A stretch of 64,000 bases of DNA from Molanna angustata (GCA_963576475.1 OY754977.1:27787796-27851795); one strand, 5' to 3'. Shown: positions 29,786 through 41,269, counted from the stretch's first letter. Numbers and translations are program-made. Notes: generated by a model not told the origin, from the sequence alone.

Positions 29786-32473
29786 AATAGAAAAGCTAAA
29801 CGCGGTGAATTGTGCGAGGATTTCATAGCAGCGCATGCTCTTTCAGTCATTAACGATCCCACTAGCCCACCTACTTTTTCTAGTACCGTCGGTTCTGGTC
29901 ACATCGATGTTACTATTGCCTCTTCCCGAATTGCAGACAAAATCAGCCAATGGTGTGTCCATGTGGACGCTTCTTGCAGCGACCATGAACCCATCACATT
30001 TTCTGTACGTTCATCCTTAGTTGAACAGCACATCCCTTCTCTAATTCCTGGAAGTTTTCGCACCAAGTCTAATCGTTTGATTGATTTTGACTTTGAGTTT
30101 TCTCGCTTCCTTGATCACTTCAATCACACTCTATTGACAACACATGAAATGGCATCCGCCCTTACTGATAGCATTGTCACATGTGCTGAAAAAACTATTG
30201 GCAGATCAATACCTCGAAAGCTAATGCCAAATACGTGGTGGCATTCCGGTCTTGACGCTCTAAAGCAATGTGCATCACGCTCTCGTCGAGCCCTACGAAC
30301 AGGTCGTAGTCGAAACTACACAGGTTTTACTATTTCAAGCCTTTACTGTAGTTACAGACAGGCCCACAATCGTTACAAAAAAGAGATAATTCGCGCTAAA
30401 ACCGCAAGCTGGCATAAAATGGTCTCTGAGGTATCTGTTTCGGATCCTTGGGGTGCTGTGTTTAAATGTGTTTCATCAAAACGAGATAACAATAGAGCTC
30501 TTTCATGTATAATCCGTATAAATAATGGCAATATGACTTCATCCATTGATGATACTGCCTCTGCTTTCCTGGATGCATTAGTCTCAAAAGACAATCCTCT
30601 GACTGATAACGATTTTCACAAACAGGTTCGTACTCTTCAAAAAACTATTCCTCTAACATCCCCTTCGCCACCAACTTCTGCTGAGGAACTTGATTTAATT
30701 ATCAAGAACCTTAAGCAAAATAAATCCCCAGGCTTAGATCGCATTGATTCTTCTCTAGCACAGAGATGCTGGCGTCTAGCTCGTTCTGAAATGACTGTCC
30801 TCTTCAACCGATGTCTAAATGAAGGCTGTTTTCCAGATTGCTGGAAAACAGGTCTCATGACGATAATATCCAAACGTTGCGATCGCTCTAGTACGGATCC
30901 CAAATCATACAGACCCATTACTCTTCTCCCTATTCTAGGTAAAGTTCTCGAGAAATTGATTTGCCGTAGAATTGAGTCACATCTCTCTAATTATCGTCCG
31001 CTATCCCGACGCCAATTTAGTTTTCGTCCCGGCATCTCCACCGTTGACGCTGTTAACGAGATGATAGATTTTGTAGAGTGCTCCAATGAGAAATATGTTG
31101 TAGCCATCTCGCTTGATATAAGTGATGCGTTTGACAATGCTTGGTGGCCGCTCATTCTGCACAAACTTAAGGCTAGAAATATTCCTCGTAACTTATACCT
31201 TATTGTTAAGAGCTACTTCGAAAATCGCCACATAGTCCTTCCTGGGGGTCAATTTATTCATAAGCGACAAGTTAGCATTGGATGTCCTCAAGGTTCTGTT
31301 CTCGGTCCACTTCTTTGGAACATTCTTTTCGATGATCTATTGGATCTTCCTCTTCCGAGCAACTGTATAATTCAAGCATATGCTGATGATGCTTACATTA
31401 TGATTCGTGCTGATTCTCGCAGATCAATCGAGAACTCAGCCACCCAAGCGCTGAGCTTTGTTTCTGACTGGGGTATAAAAAACAAGCTATGCTTCGCTCC
31501 GAACAAGACTTATGGCCTGGTATTTAAGGGCATACTTCGCAGACGGCCGTCCATTCAGTTTCTAGGAACTAATATTGTCTTTCGAGACCAAGTCACCTGT
31601 CTCGGAGTTATTCTAGAAAGGGGACCGAGTTTCAAAAATCATGCCAAATCATGTGAAGATAAGGCTAAGTTTGCTTTCATTAAAATAGGACACCTCGCCA
31701 AAGCAAGCTGGGGTCTGCAATTTCCTATCGCCCGCCTTTTCTACAAAGCCGTTTATCTTGGCATCGCTTGCTATGCGGCAGGTTGTTGGTCTAACGCCTG
31801 CGAGTTTCAGCATATTCGAAGAACCTTGCTTTCAGGCCAAAGATTCGCTCTCATTGCACTATCCAAAGCTTACAGAACAAGCCCCACCGAAGCCCTGCCA
31901 ATTTTGACAGGCTTAACCCCCCTTGATCTTGAAATTCAACGTAGAGGTGCTATTTTCAATTTATTGCGAGGCCGTCCTTCTGTCGTCGGTGACACTTCTT
32001 TTCACCCCCCTGAAAGTCGAATGTCTCGAAGCTCAATTAAGAGAAACGTGAGCGACACTCTACTAAACATTTGGCAAAACCGCTGGACGACCTGTCTAGT
32101 TGGTAGAGTTACCTTTTTATTTTTTCCTGACGTGAGGTCGCGACTGAAATCTCCTTGGGTTGTTCCAGACTTTTGGACTTCTCAATTTCTCACAGGACAC
32201 GGTAACTTTAAAAGCTATCTCCATCGCTTCAACATTGCTCCCTCTTCCTCATGTCAGTTTTGTCAATGTCCGGACCAAACTTCGGATCACATCCTTTGGG
32301 AGTGTTCCCACCCAATTGTGTCCTCTTACAGATCGGAGCTCCTCGTTGCTGTCCGTGGGCCTCTTCAAGGTCCCATTGGACATGCGGACTTAGTGATCTC
32401 GAGGAACAATTACAAAGCCTTCAAACGATTTTGCCATAGATACGGTGCCTTATTATCCGAAGATTCTCACTGA
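29786..32473 (+). CDS. R1-clade LINE ORF2 (endonuclease C-terminus, RT, zinc knuckle), 5'-truncated
   Basis: 895 open codons with no genuine start; the first Met-like codon at 29810 is TTG. Counting from 29810: residues 1-70 are the end of the APE-type endonuclease ('GSGHIDVTIAS', 'SDHEPITF' at 57-64). RT box 1 is 'NKSPGLDRID' (304-313), then 'YRPITLL' (367-373), catalytic Asp in 'LDISDAFDNAWW' (436), 'GCPQGSVLGPLLWN' (491-504), and the catalytic 'YADD' (524-527; nucleotides 31379-31390). A C-terminal CCHC knuckle C-x2-C-x8-H-x4-C lies at 815-832. The 'AYRTSPTEALPILTGLTPLD' block and the CCHC end are typical of R1-clade elements. The intact protein primes reverse transcription at nicked target DNA. 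Without the front of the endonuclease this copy should be immobile, although the RT looks catalytically intact. Confidence 0.93.
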   Translation, partial: NRKAKRGELCEDFIAAHALSVINDPTSPPTFSSTVGSGHIDVTIASSRIADKISQWCVHVDASCSDHEPITFSVRSSLVEQHIPSLIPGSFRTKSNRLIDFDFEFSRFLDHFNHTLLTTHEMASALTDSIVTCAEKTIGRSIPRKLMPNTWWHSGLDALKQCASRSRRALRTGRSRNYTGFTISSLYCSYRQAHNRYKKEIIRAKTASWHKMVSEVSVSDPWGAVFKCVSSKRDNNRALSCIIRINNGNMTSSIDDTASAFLDALVSKDNPLTDNDFHKQVRTLQKTIPLTSPSPPTSAEELDLIIKNLKQNKSPGLDRIDSSLAQRCWRLARSEMTVLFNRCLNEGCFPDCWKTGLMTIISKRCDRSSTDPKSYRPITLLPILGKVLEKLICRRIESHLSNYRPLSRRQFSFRPGISTVDAVNEMIDFVECSNEKYVVAISLDISDAFDNAWWPLILHKLKARNIPRNLYLIVKSYFENRHIVLPGGQFIHKRQVSIGCPQGSVLGPLLWNILFDDLLDLPLPSNCIIQAYADDAYIMIRADSRRSIENSATQALSFVSDWGIKNKLCFAPNKTYGLVFKGILRRRPSIQFLGTNIVFRDQVTCLGVILERGPSFKNHAKSCEDKAKFAFIKIGHLAKASWGLQFPIARLFYKAVYLGIACYAAGCWSNACEFQHIRRTLLSGQRFALIALSKAYRTSPTEALPILTGLTPLDLEIQRRGAIFNLLRGRPSVVGDTSFHPPESRMSRSSIKRNVSDTLLNIWQNRWTTCLVGRVTFLFFPDVRSRLKSPWVVPDFWTSQFLTGHGNFKSYLHRFNIAPSSSCQFCQCPDQTSDHILWECSHPIVSSYRSELLVAVRGPLQGPIGHADLVISRNNYKAFKRFCHRYGALLSEDSH

Positions 32474-32735
32474 CTTTTCTGTTTCCAGAGATCTTGGTCA
32501 CTTCTCTGATGCCCTATATATATGGATCTGAAGTCGCCGACAGTCCGCAAGTGTGAATCTCAATTCGCACTTGTTGATTGTTCTTTTTGCACCATGGTGC
32601 CGAGATTGCTAATCTAGAGGGCTCCATGAGCTACTCTTCGTGCCATGCATTGTTTTTTTTTTGTCATTCATTCTAGCGTTCTGCGAAGGGGCCATTGACA
32701 GTCCCCATATGCGGAGCGGGTGGTGGTGGGAGTAG
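32474..32735 (+). other. 3' UTR of the R1 LINE
   Basis: It contains 'tatatatatgg', a T run near 32650, and the terminal GC-rich block 'aaggggccattgacagtccc...gggtggtggtggg' that is repeated in the fragment at 60606-60666. It is probably the part recognised by the RT. Confidence 0.7.
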
Positions 32736-32750
32736 CGATACTTAAAAATA

Positions 32751-33689
<939 letters not shown>

Positions 33690-33833
33690 TGTGCAAGTGG
33701 CCTTAATCCTACCAGCGTTAATAATTCTTCCAACGTAGCAATATTTCCAGACTAGACAAGTAAATTTTGTGTGAGAAATGAATTAAAATAAATTTCTCCT
33801 CTGCTGGAAATCCAATACCACTTATGTCACGCC
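33690..33833 (-). mobile_element. tRNA-derived SINE family 3, copy
   Basis: Minus strand: 'gaccggcgtgacataagtgg' then 'gaggagaaatttattttaat' and 'gtctggaaatattg', matching 55975-56143. The B box is damaged. Confidence 0.6.
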
Positions 33834-34302
33834 GGTCAACTTTTCAAAATAATTTCTTTATATTATAATTTATGTTAGGCATCATGTAACTATTATGATT
33901 TTATGCGTTGATGTAGGTACATATTTTGTAGTGTGTACAATTTCGAATTTGCCACTGCTGAAACTTATAATTTAGTTTTTTATTTATTTATTGACACGAT
34001 TATTGCCACATGACCAACTGTTCCATCCAATTAGATGTTAAATAACATAACAAAGTGCATGTATGGAGCAAATAGTGAAGAAAAATAAACTCGTGTATTT
34101 GATTGATTAATGAAAAATTTTAATTAACTACCAAAATTATAACGAAATACTTACATAAGAAAAAATAATCACTAATTGATTTGATTGGAAAAGGGAAATA
34201 ACGTAGGCATACAGATACAAAATCATCACTTAAATCTGTAACAATTGTGTGCACTTTGAGTGAACTGGCGCTTTATAAAGTTCACACTTTGTCAGTGCGA
34301 TT
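33834..34302. other. No recognisable gene
   Basis: AT-rich, no coding or TE signal. Confidence 0.4.
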
Positions 34303-34450
34303 ATATTGCTTCTCGGGCAACAAACAGGTACTATGTAAAATATTGATTATACACGCACCCAAGTTGCCACATTCTGGAGTATCACGATATTAATCGTCTC
34401 ACAGATCCAGACTGAAAACACAATTAAAAACTGTGTCTCCACCGGGAATC
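34303..34450 (-). mobile_element. tRNA-derived SINE family 2, body
   Basis: 'cttctcgggcaacaaacagg', 'acacgcaccca', 'cacattctggag', 'cacagatccagactgaaaac' and 'ctgtgtctccaccgggaatcg' align with 41270-41500. The tRNA head is lost just past the 'ggaatcg' B-box remnant. Confidence 0.75.
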
Positions 34451-34623
34451 GAAAAATATTATGAAAACAATATAATTTCCCTCATTGAATAACAAAAGAA
34501 AATGTAAAAAAACCACATTGAAATAAACACACAAGCAGAAATGATCACAGAAAATTTACATAATATCAAACATAGCTGTATACTTGAGTATATTTTGATT
34601 TTTTGTTGGTTTTATCTTAATTT

Positions 34624-34719
34624 TTTTATTAAAAAAATGAATATGTCCTTATTAAACAAATACATATACATCTTCCTACGTTCCCTAAAATAAGCAAATA
34701 AATGCTTGTGCTATAGGTT
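34624..34719 (-). mobile_element. tRNA-derived SINE family 1, 5'-truncated
   Basis: Only the 3' body remains ('aatatgtccttattaaacaa', 'cttcctacgttccctaaaat', 'gcttgtgctatagg'). Both promoter boxes are missing. Confidence 0.75.
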
Positions 34720-34734
34720 ATAATTTTCTTATGA

Positions 34735-34874
34735 CCATAGAGAGAATTTGCGACATTACTTAAGTCGTCGCAATGATCCAATCGTTGTGTTGGACTGCTT
34801 ATGTCGGTGAAATAATGGTCTGCATTGTCGGATACTGCGCAACTTTCTATAGGAATCTGGTCGGTCGTGAGGCG
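34735..34874 (-). other. Coding-like segment, unidentified
   Basis: A minus-strand frame after TGA (34875-34877) reads 'TTDQIPIESCAVSDNADHYF', 'TDISSPTQRLDHCDDLSNVA', 'NSLYGHKKII' and then runs into the truncated SINE. The Asp-rich composition is unusual for this AT-rich DNA. No acceptor or family recognised. Confidence 0.22.
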
Positions 34875-35104
34875 TCAAATTTGTTGGGTCAAACCAGATG
34901 GCTTACCATTCATCCAATGTAGACTATTTTACGATGACGTTACATCTTGATATTTGCATTAAAATGATTGTGAATGTTTTACTTTGTGACAAGGACGTGC
35001 GCCATTTAATGATAGCGTTTAAAAAGTAACGTTCGATTGTTAAGAAAATAACTCTTCTTCTCAATATATTATAAAATTCCCCTGTCTTTGAATGTGTTTC
35101 AATT

Positions 35105-35360
35105 TTGATTTTAAATTGTTCATACTATTCTACTCTCTGTGCCATGTCAAGTCCAATCGGTTTCGCATATAAGTCTGGCGTAGGCTTCTCTGTCGTGAAC
35201 TAACCGGAACAGTTCCTCCAGTTCATTCTTTGATGTTTCTTAGCCAATACGTCTGCTTCTTACCCACACCGCGGCTACCCTATTCTATTTCCTTTCACGA
35301 TGAGGTGCAGAAGACCGTATTATACTCTATACTATAATGCAGAACTATGATTTGATTTAT
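35105..35360 (-). pseudogene. RTE-like LINE C-terminal tail
   Basis: Minus strand: 'GSRGVGKKQTYWLRNIKE' then stop and 'TGGTVPV', 'RQRSLRQTYMRNRLD'. The GRRGVGRKQ.SWLRN...WTG pattern is typical of RTE C-termini. Stops and a frameshift are present. About 85 codons. Confidence 0.6.
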
Positions 35361-35670
35361 TACATTCCACACTATGTAATAGTGGAGCCATGATCTCACA
35401 ATTTTAAAGCGTATTTTTTTAACATTGGATCTCAACGGGTAGCGAAACCGAGTTTCGTCGACAGGTTGTCGTATGGGTATGACTATGAAATTTTTTGTTG
35501 TACATACCTATGTACATTTCAAGCTCAAATTTTTAAATAAAGACGATTATATAAGTGTTCCACAGACGATTCTTAATTTCTTCTAGTGGAACTATAATGT
35601 CTGTAAATTTGTGAATTCGAAATGTGAATTTGACCAAAGAACAAGCTGTCACATATTGTTTGTGACAAAT

Positions 35671-35850
35671 GTCGCCCTTCGTGGCTCAGTTGGTTAGGTA
35701 TTTTTAATTTTTTTTTCAGTCTGGATCTGTGAGTCGATTAATGTCGTAAGTCTCCAGAATGTGGCAACTTGTTATTGGGTGTGTGCAAAATTGATATTTT
35801 ACATAGTTCCTGTTTGTTTCCCGAGAAGCAATATATTAAATAAATAAATA
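35671..35850 (+). mobile_element. tRNA-derived SINE family 2, internally deleted
   Basis: It starts 'tcgcccttcgtggctcagttggttaggt' (A box intact) and then jumps to 'ttcagtctggatctgtgag' with the B-box region missing. It ends '...cccgagaagcaatat' and (AAATAAAT)n. Tail and head correspond to 41270-41500. Confidence 0.75.
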
Positions 35851-36257
35851 AATTAATTAATTGGTGCTTGACATATAAAATCACTCATAAAAACATTGCG
35901 ACATTATCTGAACTAGGAAAAAGCTATTTTTTTGCTCAGCTGAATTGTTGAAGAATAGCAAAAACCCCTGATGTCAACATGTAGATACTTTTCTTATAAC
36001 AATTAACTTTGTCTGTACAATATTTAAAAATTATAAATACGCCATAATGAAGTTTAAAAGTACCAATTGCAATCAAATACAGGTACTGGATGACCCAATT
36101 AATAATCTTCATTAAATTAAATTATTGTGCATTGGATTAAATGTACAAAAACAAGTTTTATTATCAGGATATCAAAAGATGAAAGTGGTTTCATGATACA
36201 TCATTGCACCAATTTTTCAACCTTGAAGAATTATTATGATATGAACGCTGCGGTCTC
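35851..36257. other. Unclassified; possible 3' UTR of the segment at 36258
   Basis: It includes AATAAA on the minus strand (plus 36157-36162). Otherwise AT-rich. Confidence 0.3.
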
Positions 36258-36359
36258 TTATACATAATAGTGGTCGAACAAATCGTCGCCGAACTCGTTG
36301 GTGAGTAATGATAAAGAATACTTGTCCTGAATTTCGTAATCGTTGTCCGTTATGATCTC
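36258..36359 (-). other. Possible terminal exon, unidentified
   Basis: On the minus strand an AG acceptor ('tgtacattaccag') is followed by 33 codons 'EIITDNDYEIQDKYSLSLLT' and 'NEFGDDLFDHYYV' and TAA. The acidic content (8 Asp/Glu in the first 33) and codon usage differ clearly from the neighbourhood. An AATAAA lies about 100 nt downstream. No domain recognised and no upstream exon found. Confidence 0.35.
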
Positions 36360-36755
36360 CTGGTAATGTACATTTTAGATTTAATAATAAATTTTGTTTT
36401 ACAATTTTGCTTCAGATGACACCGTTTGTCGGTACACAAGGATAAAAATGATATCAAAAGTTAATTTTCATCTTTTTTTTAACGCCAAAAATTAATTAGT
36501 GAAAGAAAGGATAAAAATGAACTTTTGATATTAGCGATTGAGGCAGCGTAGGTATGTTTACCTACTGTAGATTTTTTTATATTAACAGGAGATGTAGTTA
36601 AAAGGCCCTTACAAGACCTAATGTAACATTTAGCTTTACGTAATTTTATATTTTTTTAAAATATGCAAGATTAAGAAGTAGTTCAAAAAACGTGATTTTT
36701 TATATAGATATCTCATTAATAAATACGAATGTGTTGCAAAACAATCTATGATAGA
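36360..36755. other. No recognisable gene
   Basis: AT-rich. If 36258-36359 is an exon, this would be intron. Confidence 0.35.
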
Positions 36756-37063
36756 AGAGATATTGTGAGAATAATGATAAATGCTCTGCGATTATTTGGA
36801 CATGTAGAGAGAATGAACGATGAACGCCTGACAAAGAAAGTATAGAAGGCTGAAAAGAGTGGAATTAGAAATAGGGGCCGGCTGAGAGAGAATTGGGTAG
36901 ATCATATAAATGAGAATACACGAAGTCAGAATAATAGGAGAGCATGTATGACGCGTTGCATGGATGTAAATGAAGCAAAACATATATGTCATGAAAGCTG
37001 GCGTTCGATTCTTTCTGTCTAACCCAAATTGGGAAACGGCGTGATGGTATGTATGCATAAATA
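36756..37063 (+). pseudogene. RTE-like LINE 3' coding tail
   Basis: The plus strand encodes 'LRLFGHVERMNDERLTKKV', a stop, 'NRGRLRENWVDHINE', 'NRRACMTRCMDVNEAKHICH' and 'WRSILSV', then 'acggcgtgatggtatgtatg'. Same family as 14462, 43394 and 46810. One in-frame stop and 5' truncation. Confidence 0.75.
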
Positions 37064-37099
37064 AAGATATTTTCATTATTTCTGTTTTTAGTATGTATG

Positions 37100-37290
37100 T
37101 TTTTTACTCCTCACTAACCCAAGGGCTTCACTTCGCAAGAATTTTTAACGTTATTTTTTTATTGCAGATTTTCTACTAGTATTATATATACTGAAATTGC
37201 ATTCTGAAATTTTTAAACAATGTGTGTGCTATGCTATTTACGGCGTGTTTATTTTATTTCTTCAATTATATACTAATTTTAATTGACCAG
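37100..37290 (+). mobile_element. R540 repeat, 5' fragment
   Basis: 'actcctcactaacccaaggg' through 'tttttttattgcag' and 'tatttacggcgtgttta', then the similarity stops. It directly follows the LINE tail. Confidence 0.65.
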
Positions 37291-37724
37291 TTAGCGACAT
37301 GGCGTGATGGCATGTTATATGTTGTTAAGTCATCAATTCGCATAAATCATAAATTGATTCACGTTAAATATAACTGGAGTATTGAGATTTCTTTAGTGAT
37401 GATGGAAAAGTTGAATTCGAAGGCCATATTATGGATGTATGATTAAAGTAGTGATTAACCATTCTTAGTATTTTTACATCATGTGTTGGTAAAAAAAAAG
37501 ACTGCCTTCATTTTTGTGTGGAATAGAACTATCAAAAACCTGTTTAGGGTTATTCAACGCATATAAAAAACGCCAAAATACACCAAGTATATTTCACACT
37601 TTCTTTAAATTTTTTTTTGTAAATATTTAATATAGAGAGACCATCGTATCATACAATATCATATTCAATGAAATATTTTTTTATATTTTATTAAATAAAA
37701 TAAATATTTTCATATCGTATAATA
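37291..37724. other. No recognisable gene
   Basis: AT-rich. It contains a stray 'gcgacatggcgtgatggcatg' resembling a LINE 3' end near 37290-37320. Confidence 0.35.
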
Positions 37725-37987
37725 CTTAAATCTACATACATGCATAACATAGCCTTTTCGGGGTAGGAAAAAAAGACTGAACTTCACACTATCCCATCCT
37801 GACATATATGTTTTGTATAGGAAAACAAAATATTTTAATATTCAAAAGTTTGTATTTAACATGTAATAGTTTGGTACGTTTATTCATTTTTATTTATAAC
37901 ATACCACATGGATTATTTCATATTATATTCTTGCACTATACACATACTGTCACCATCGACAGTTGGGTCTCATGTGTTACATGTAAC
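37725..37987 (+). mobile_element. Helitron-like repeat, 3' portion
   Basis: 'ggggtaggaaaaaaagactga', 'cctgacatatatg' and 'ctgtcaccatcgacagttgg' (hairpin with a changed loop), ending 'gttacatgtaactat'. The terminal G of CTAG is T here, so this end has mutated. Confidence 0.55.
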
Positions 37988-38910
37988 TATCGGCAGTTTT
38001 CAATCTGTCGATTGACACTGCTTCCAAGCTGTTGAATACCATAATAATTATGATAAATATGAACACTTATATATATTCCGCAATATGAATCAATACTGAA
38101 TCTCTAATCTATGTTTGAGTCTTCAGCAACTGTTTGGCCATCACTATTACTGCAACATGTCAAACAACAAAATCATCATCTCAGTTATAGTGTGAAAGTA
38201 GAGCAGCATCCTTCAAATGGACACTTAGGATCATAGCTAAACGGAGGATAAATTAATTGATTAACAGAACTTGATTTACACATTGCTGGTTATGTTGTTT
38301 AGTATGACATTAGTAATTTGCAATACTCAATACACGATGACGTGTATTCGCACATTATTATACATTGATTTTTTGGTCGAGTCTCTTCTACTAGTTGCAT
38401 GTAACACATGAGATCCGACTGTCGATAGCGATATTATGTATAGTTGAACTTGGATATTGCGTATTCCATACAGATTGTATGAAGCGATGTCGTCACTAAT
38501 ATTAACTTGTACAAACTTTATTAAAAAAAGTTTGAGATATATTACTATAATGTAGACTTTTTTTATATTAAATTAAATTCTCTAGTTAACATGTTACGGC
38601 ATTTTAATATATTTTTAAAAGAAATGGAAATAAAGTTTTTGCTTCTTAATAAAACAGTTTGAGAAACCCTGGAACTGTTTTTCAAAATCCATTTTGAGAT
38701 ACTACATTTGACTATATTTGTACAATATTTCCGCGTTCTGGCTTTTATAGTTTATGAAATATGTGGATAAATGCTATAAAAATTAAAATGTTCATAACCC
38801 CTGACTGGAACAAAAATTCTTAATACTGAGTATAAAAGTTTTGTGTACCTAAAATTGTCTATATATTCTGAAATTTTAGGCTTTTTGAATCCAGCAGATC
38901 AAAAGTTATA

Positions 38911-38914
<4 letters not shown>

Positions 38915-38966
<52 letters not shown>

Positions 38967-38985
38967 ACACACACACAGACACACA
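38915..38985. repeat. (CA)n microsatellite
   Basis: About 70 bp of AC dinucleotides with two G interruptions. The homologous place in the 27865 copy carries a short (GT)n on the same element strand, so the tract expanded within the repeat. Confidence 0.95.
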
Positions 38986-39011
38986 AAACTCACATAAAAT
39001 GTTCTACTCCG

Positions 39012-39373
39012 AATTCTGAGTAAAACGTTGGATTATCTGTTCTTTTCGTGCCCAATCCAGTCTTCTGGTAATCTTTACAACGAATTTAGTGAAATCTCTA
39101 GACCTTTTAATGTTGCTCACCTCCTAGCTCTCAAAAAAATTAATGTGTATCGTAAGCCAATAAAATTTATTGTTAAAAATAATATCCTTCTGTAATGTAC
39201 TTTTTGATATTTTATGTTTATTTTTAATGTTAAGTGACTTTCTTTTATTTGCTACTGTTTATAGTGTATGTTTTGTTTATATTTAAGTTTGAGTGTTCTA
39301 TGAATACAATTATGGCACAAATCATACAATATTGTGTGAATTGCCTAACTTATAAAAAAAAATTCTGAGTAAA
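39012..39373 (+). mobile_element. Short LINE 3' end, 13-bp TSD, nested in Helitron-like repeat
   Basis: 'aattctgagtaaa' occurs at 39012-39024 and 39361-39373. The 336-bp insert encodes a 56-codon C-terminus: 'LDYLFFSCPIQSSGNLYNEF', 'NVAHLLALKKINVYRKPIKF', stop at 39193-39195, then a 3' UTR and a short A run. The host repeat resumes exactly after the TSD. Confidence 0.88.
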
Positions 39374-39604
39374 TCCATGTATGGAAAAAATATGCTGCGA
39401 AGCCTCTTAGTTGGTGTTTTTAGCATACAAAAAGTCCACTACGCCATACAAAATGTTCCTAGTATTCCTTATACGCGGGTCTTGGCTTAATACTTTGTCG
39501 ATATGTTAAGAGAATAAATTATCTTGAACAAATCGACAGTTGGAATATACAATAGGTACATAGATGAGATCAGAAAGAGAAATCGTATGTTTGGTTTCTT
39601 TGCG

Positions 39605-39900
39605 TTTATCTTATTAATTATTTATCTTCTTCTCGTTGGCTATATCCCAATTCATTTTCTGTGCAGACTGCTGGGGTCAGCTCTCTTTGATGTAATTCTG
39701 TCGTGCACAATGTCACCAAGGCCATGTCTCCTTATTTCGTTGCGCTTTTGCTCTATCCAATATTTTATTGGTCTTCTGGATGTAAGTTGAGAAAGATCTA
39801 CGGAGATCGCTTGGTTCGCAATATGATCAGGAGGTTTTCGTTCAACGCGCCCCGTACCACCTTCATTCTCTTTCCTCTATCTTACTTTGTATATCAGTAA
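39605..39900 (-). pseudogene. Degenerate RTE-like LINE tail
   Basis: Minus strand: 'KIEERE', stop, 'RWYGARRTKTS', and near the end 'RELTPAVCTENELGYSQREED', resembling the RADP...R.K..EEE ending of RTE-like LINEs. Several stops and frameshifts. Confidence 0.45.
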
Positions 39901-40466
39901 CACCCAGGCAAATCCTGAATCAGGAAATATAAATATAATTTGTTTAATCGATCTAATGTTTTTAGCAATATTACAATAATGTTCAAATATATATAGATCA
40001 TAAAATTTGATTATTATTCATTACAGGTAAGACATGAACGAAAGCCACAATGAGATGATTGAACTGGTTCATTCAAGGTAAGTAAGAGATAATTACCTAC
40101 TTTATTTTTTATGTTTAAGATTTTATGCTTTAGTAATTTAATGCAAACAACAACATAATATTAATTTATATCACAAAAGATATTTATTTATTTTTAATTT
40201 AATTGTGTAATTTACTTTTAGTGATAAACATGTTCGAACAGTTTTCACGTTCAATTAAGTGTATAGAGCAACTATTTGTAATTTTAAACAATTTTTGTAT
40301 TAAAATAGTGGAAATTCATTGAAAAACTCAAATAAGGTCAGAAATTATTCTTACGCAGATTGACTTTTTGGTAACACTTTATCTGCTTTCCTTCGTCCAG
40401 TAGGTAGACATAGGCCTCCCTCTGAGACCTCCACATCTCTCTATCTTGTCACCCGTCTTATATCAT
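39901..40466. other. No recognisable gene
   Basis: AT-rich. 40378-40450 ('cttcgtccagtaggtagaca') resembles a LINE 3' segment but is too short to support. Confidence 0.35.
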
Positions 40467-40666
40467 CAGGGGGGCAAGTCCAGTCAAACAGGGAAATTAA
40501 AACCCCTTTGAATACCCATATCATGGATATAATTATAATTAATTATTTTGACCAGGGGGACAAGTTCCGTCAAACGGTGGAATCAAAACCCTCATTATAA
40601 CTCAAATTATCATGGGTTATTTATGAACTCAATAAAGTAATTATATCCATGATATGGGTCCCCCTG
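40467..40666. mobile_element. 200-bp inverted-repeat MITE candidate
   Basis: It starts CAGGGGGG and ends CCCCCTG, with an internal perfect 22-bp inverted repeat (40514-40535 with 40638-40659). No matching TSD found, so the limits are provisional. Confidence 0.55.
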
Positions 40667-40749
40667 ATCGCCTTGTTTGAGGTCGTCCAACGATTCTGTT
40701 GTCCATCCTTTGTCAAGTACCACAAATTTATTTTATTTTTTTACACAAC

Positions 40750-40795
40750 GACCGTTTCGGTTGACTAGGGCCTTACCCACGGTCGTCCTGTATAT
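40750..40795 (-). other. Weak hammerhead-like motif
   Basis: Minus strand: 'gaccgt' pairs with 'acggtc' around 'gggtaaggccctagtcaaccgaa'. The GAAAC-end part and a 6-nt loop fit the motif described elsewhere in the window, but the CUGANGA box is degenerate. Confidence 0.25.
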
Positions 40796-41269
40796 AGGAA
40801 TATACATATGAAGTAAAAGTAAGGAGTTTTACAACATCAATATAGTCAAACACTGACAAAACAAAAACATTCGATTCGATTTATCACGAGCAAACGTTTT
40901 CGCCGAGACTTTTCGGCAACTATTCCACAGAGTGTTTCAATGAGACGGACGATCCGACAGTGTATGTGTTGAAAGAAGGTGGATTGAATTGTGTACTTTT
41001 ATCTTTTTCTGCCTTTTGCTGTCCACTCTTAGTCGTACCTTGAAAATTATACCTTGAAGGGAATAAAACCGATTCTTCTACTTCTACTTCATCCTCATTT
41101 GCCAAGTCTCTCGCTCCTGTGTGTCTCCTTCGTGCAAGTCTACCTCCCGCAACTCTCTTCTGATGGTGGAATGCCACGTTGCCAGCGGTACCTGGTCTTC
41201 TGACTTGGATCCAAGTGCACTTGGATGTTCATCGCTATGCGTATCATATTGTCCTCTGGTGTGGAAGGG
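40796..41269. other. Unclassified
   Basis: The frames at 40920-41177 (-) and 41121-41336 (+) have mixed composition ('RRHTGARDLANEDEVEVEE' on minus), but neither shows a domain. A GC-richer patch spans 41090-41260. Confidence 0.35.

Larger units (their letters stand above)
29771..32750 (+). mobile_element. R1-clade LINE insertion with 15-bp TSD
   Basis: The identical sequence 'cgatacttaaaaata' flanks the insert (29771-29785 and 32736-32750), giving insert limits 29786-32735 (2950 bp). The insert is 5'-truncated within the endonuclease, has an uninterrupted ORF and a 262-bp 3' UTR, and lacks a poly-A tail, ending '...gggtggtggtgggagtag'. A 61-bp relative of this 3' end occurs at 60606-60666. 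A perfect TSD and an open frame mean recent insertion. Confidence 0.95.
38391..39440 (-). mobile_element. Helitron-like repeat, minus copy with nested LINE
   Basis: The minus-strand 3' end lies at 38391 (CTAG then T), with the hairpin core at about 38420. The body matches 27865-28757 in reverse through 'aaaccctgg', 'gttctggcttttat' and 'cctgactggaacaaaaattc'. It is interrupted by a CA microsatellite and by a LINE at 39025-39360, then resumes to about 39440 ('gcgaagcctctta'). Confidence 0.65.

Noticed and set aside
29369..32473. The 887-residue ORF as a host gene with start at 29810
   Set aside because: The start codon is TTG, the frame opens inside an endonuclease domain, and a TSD brackets the segment: it is a truncated LINE.
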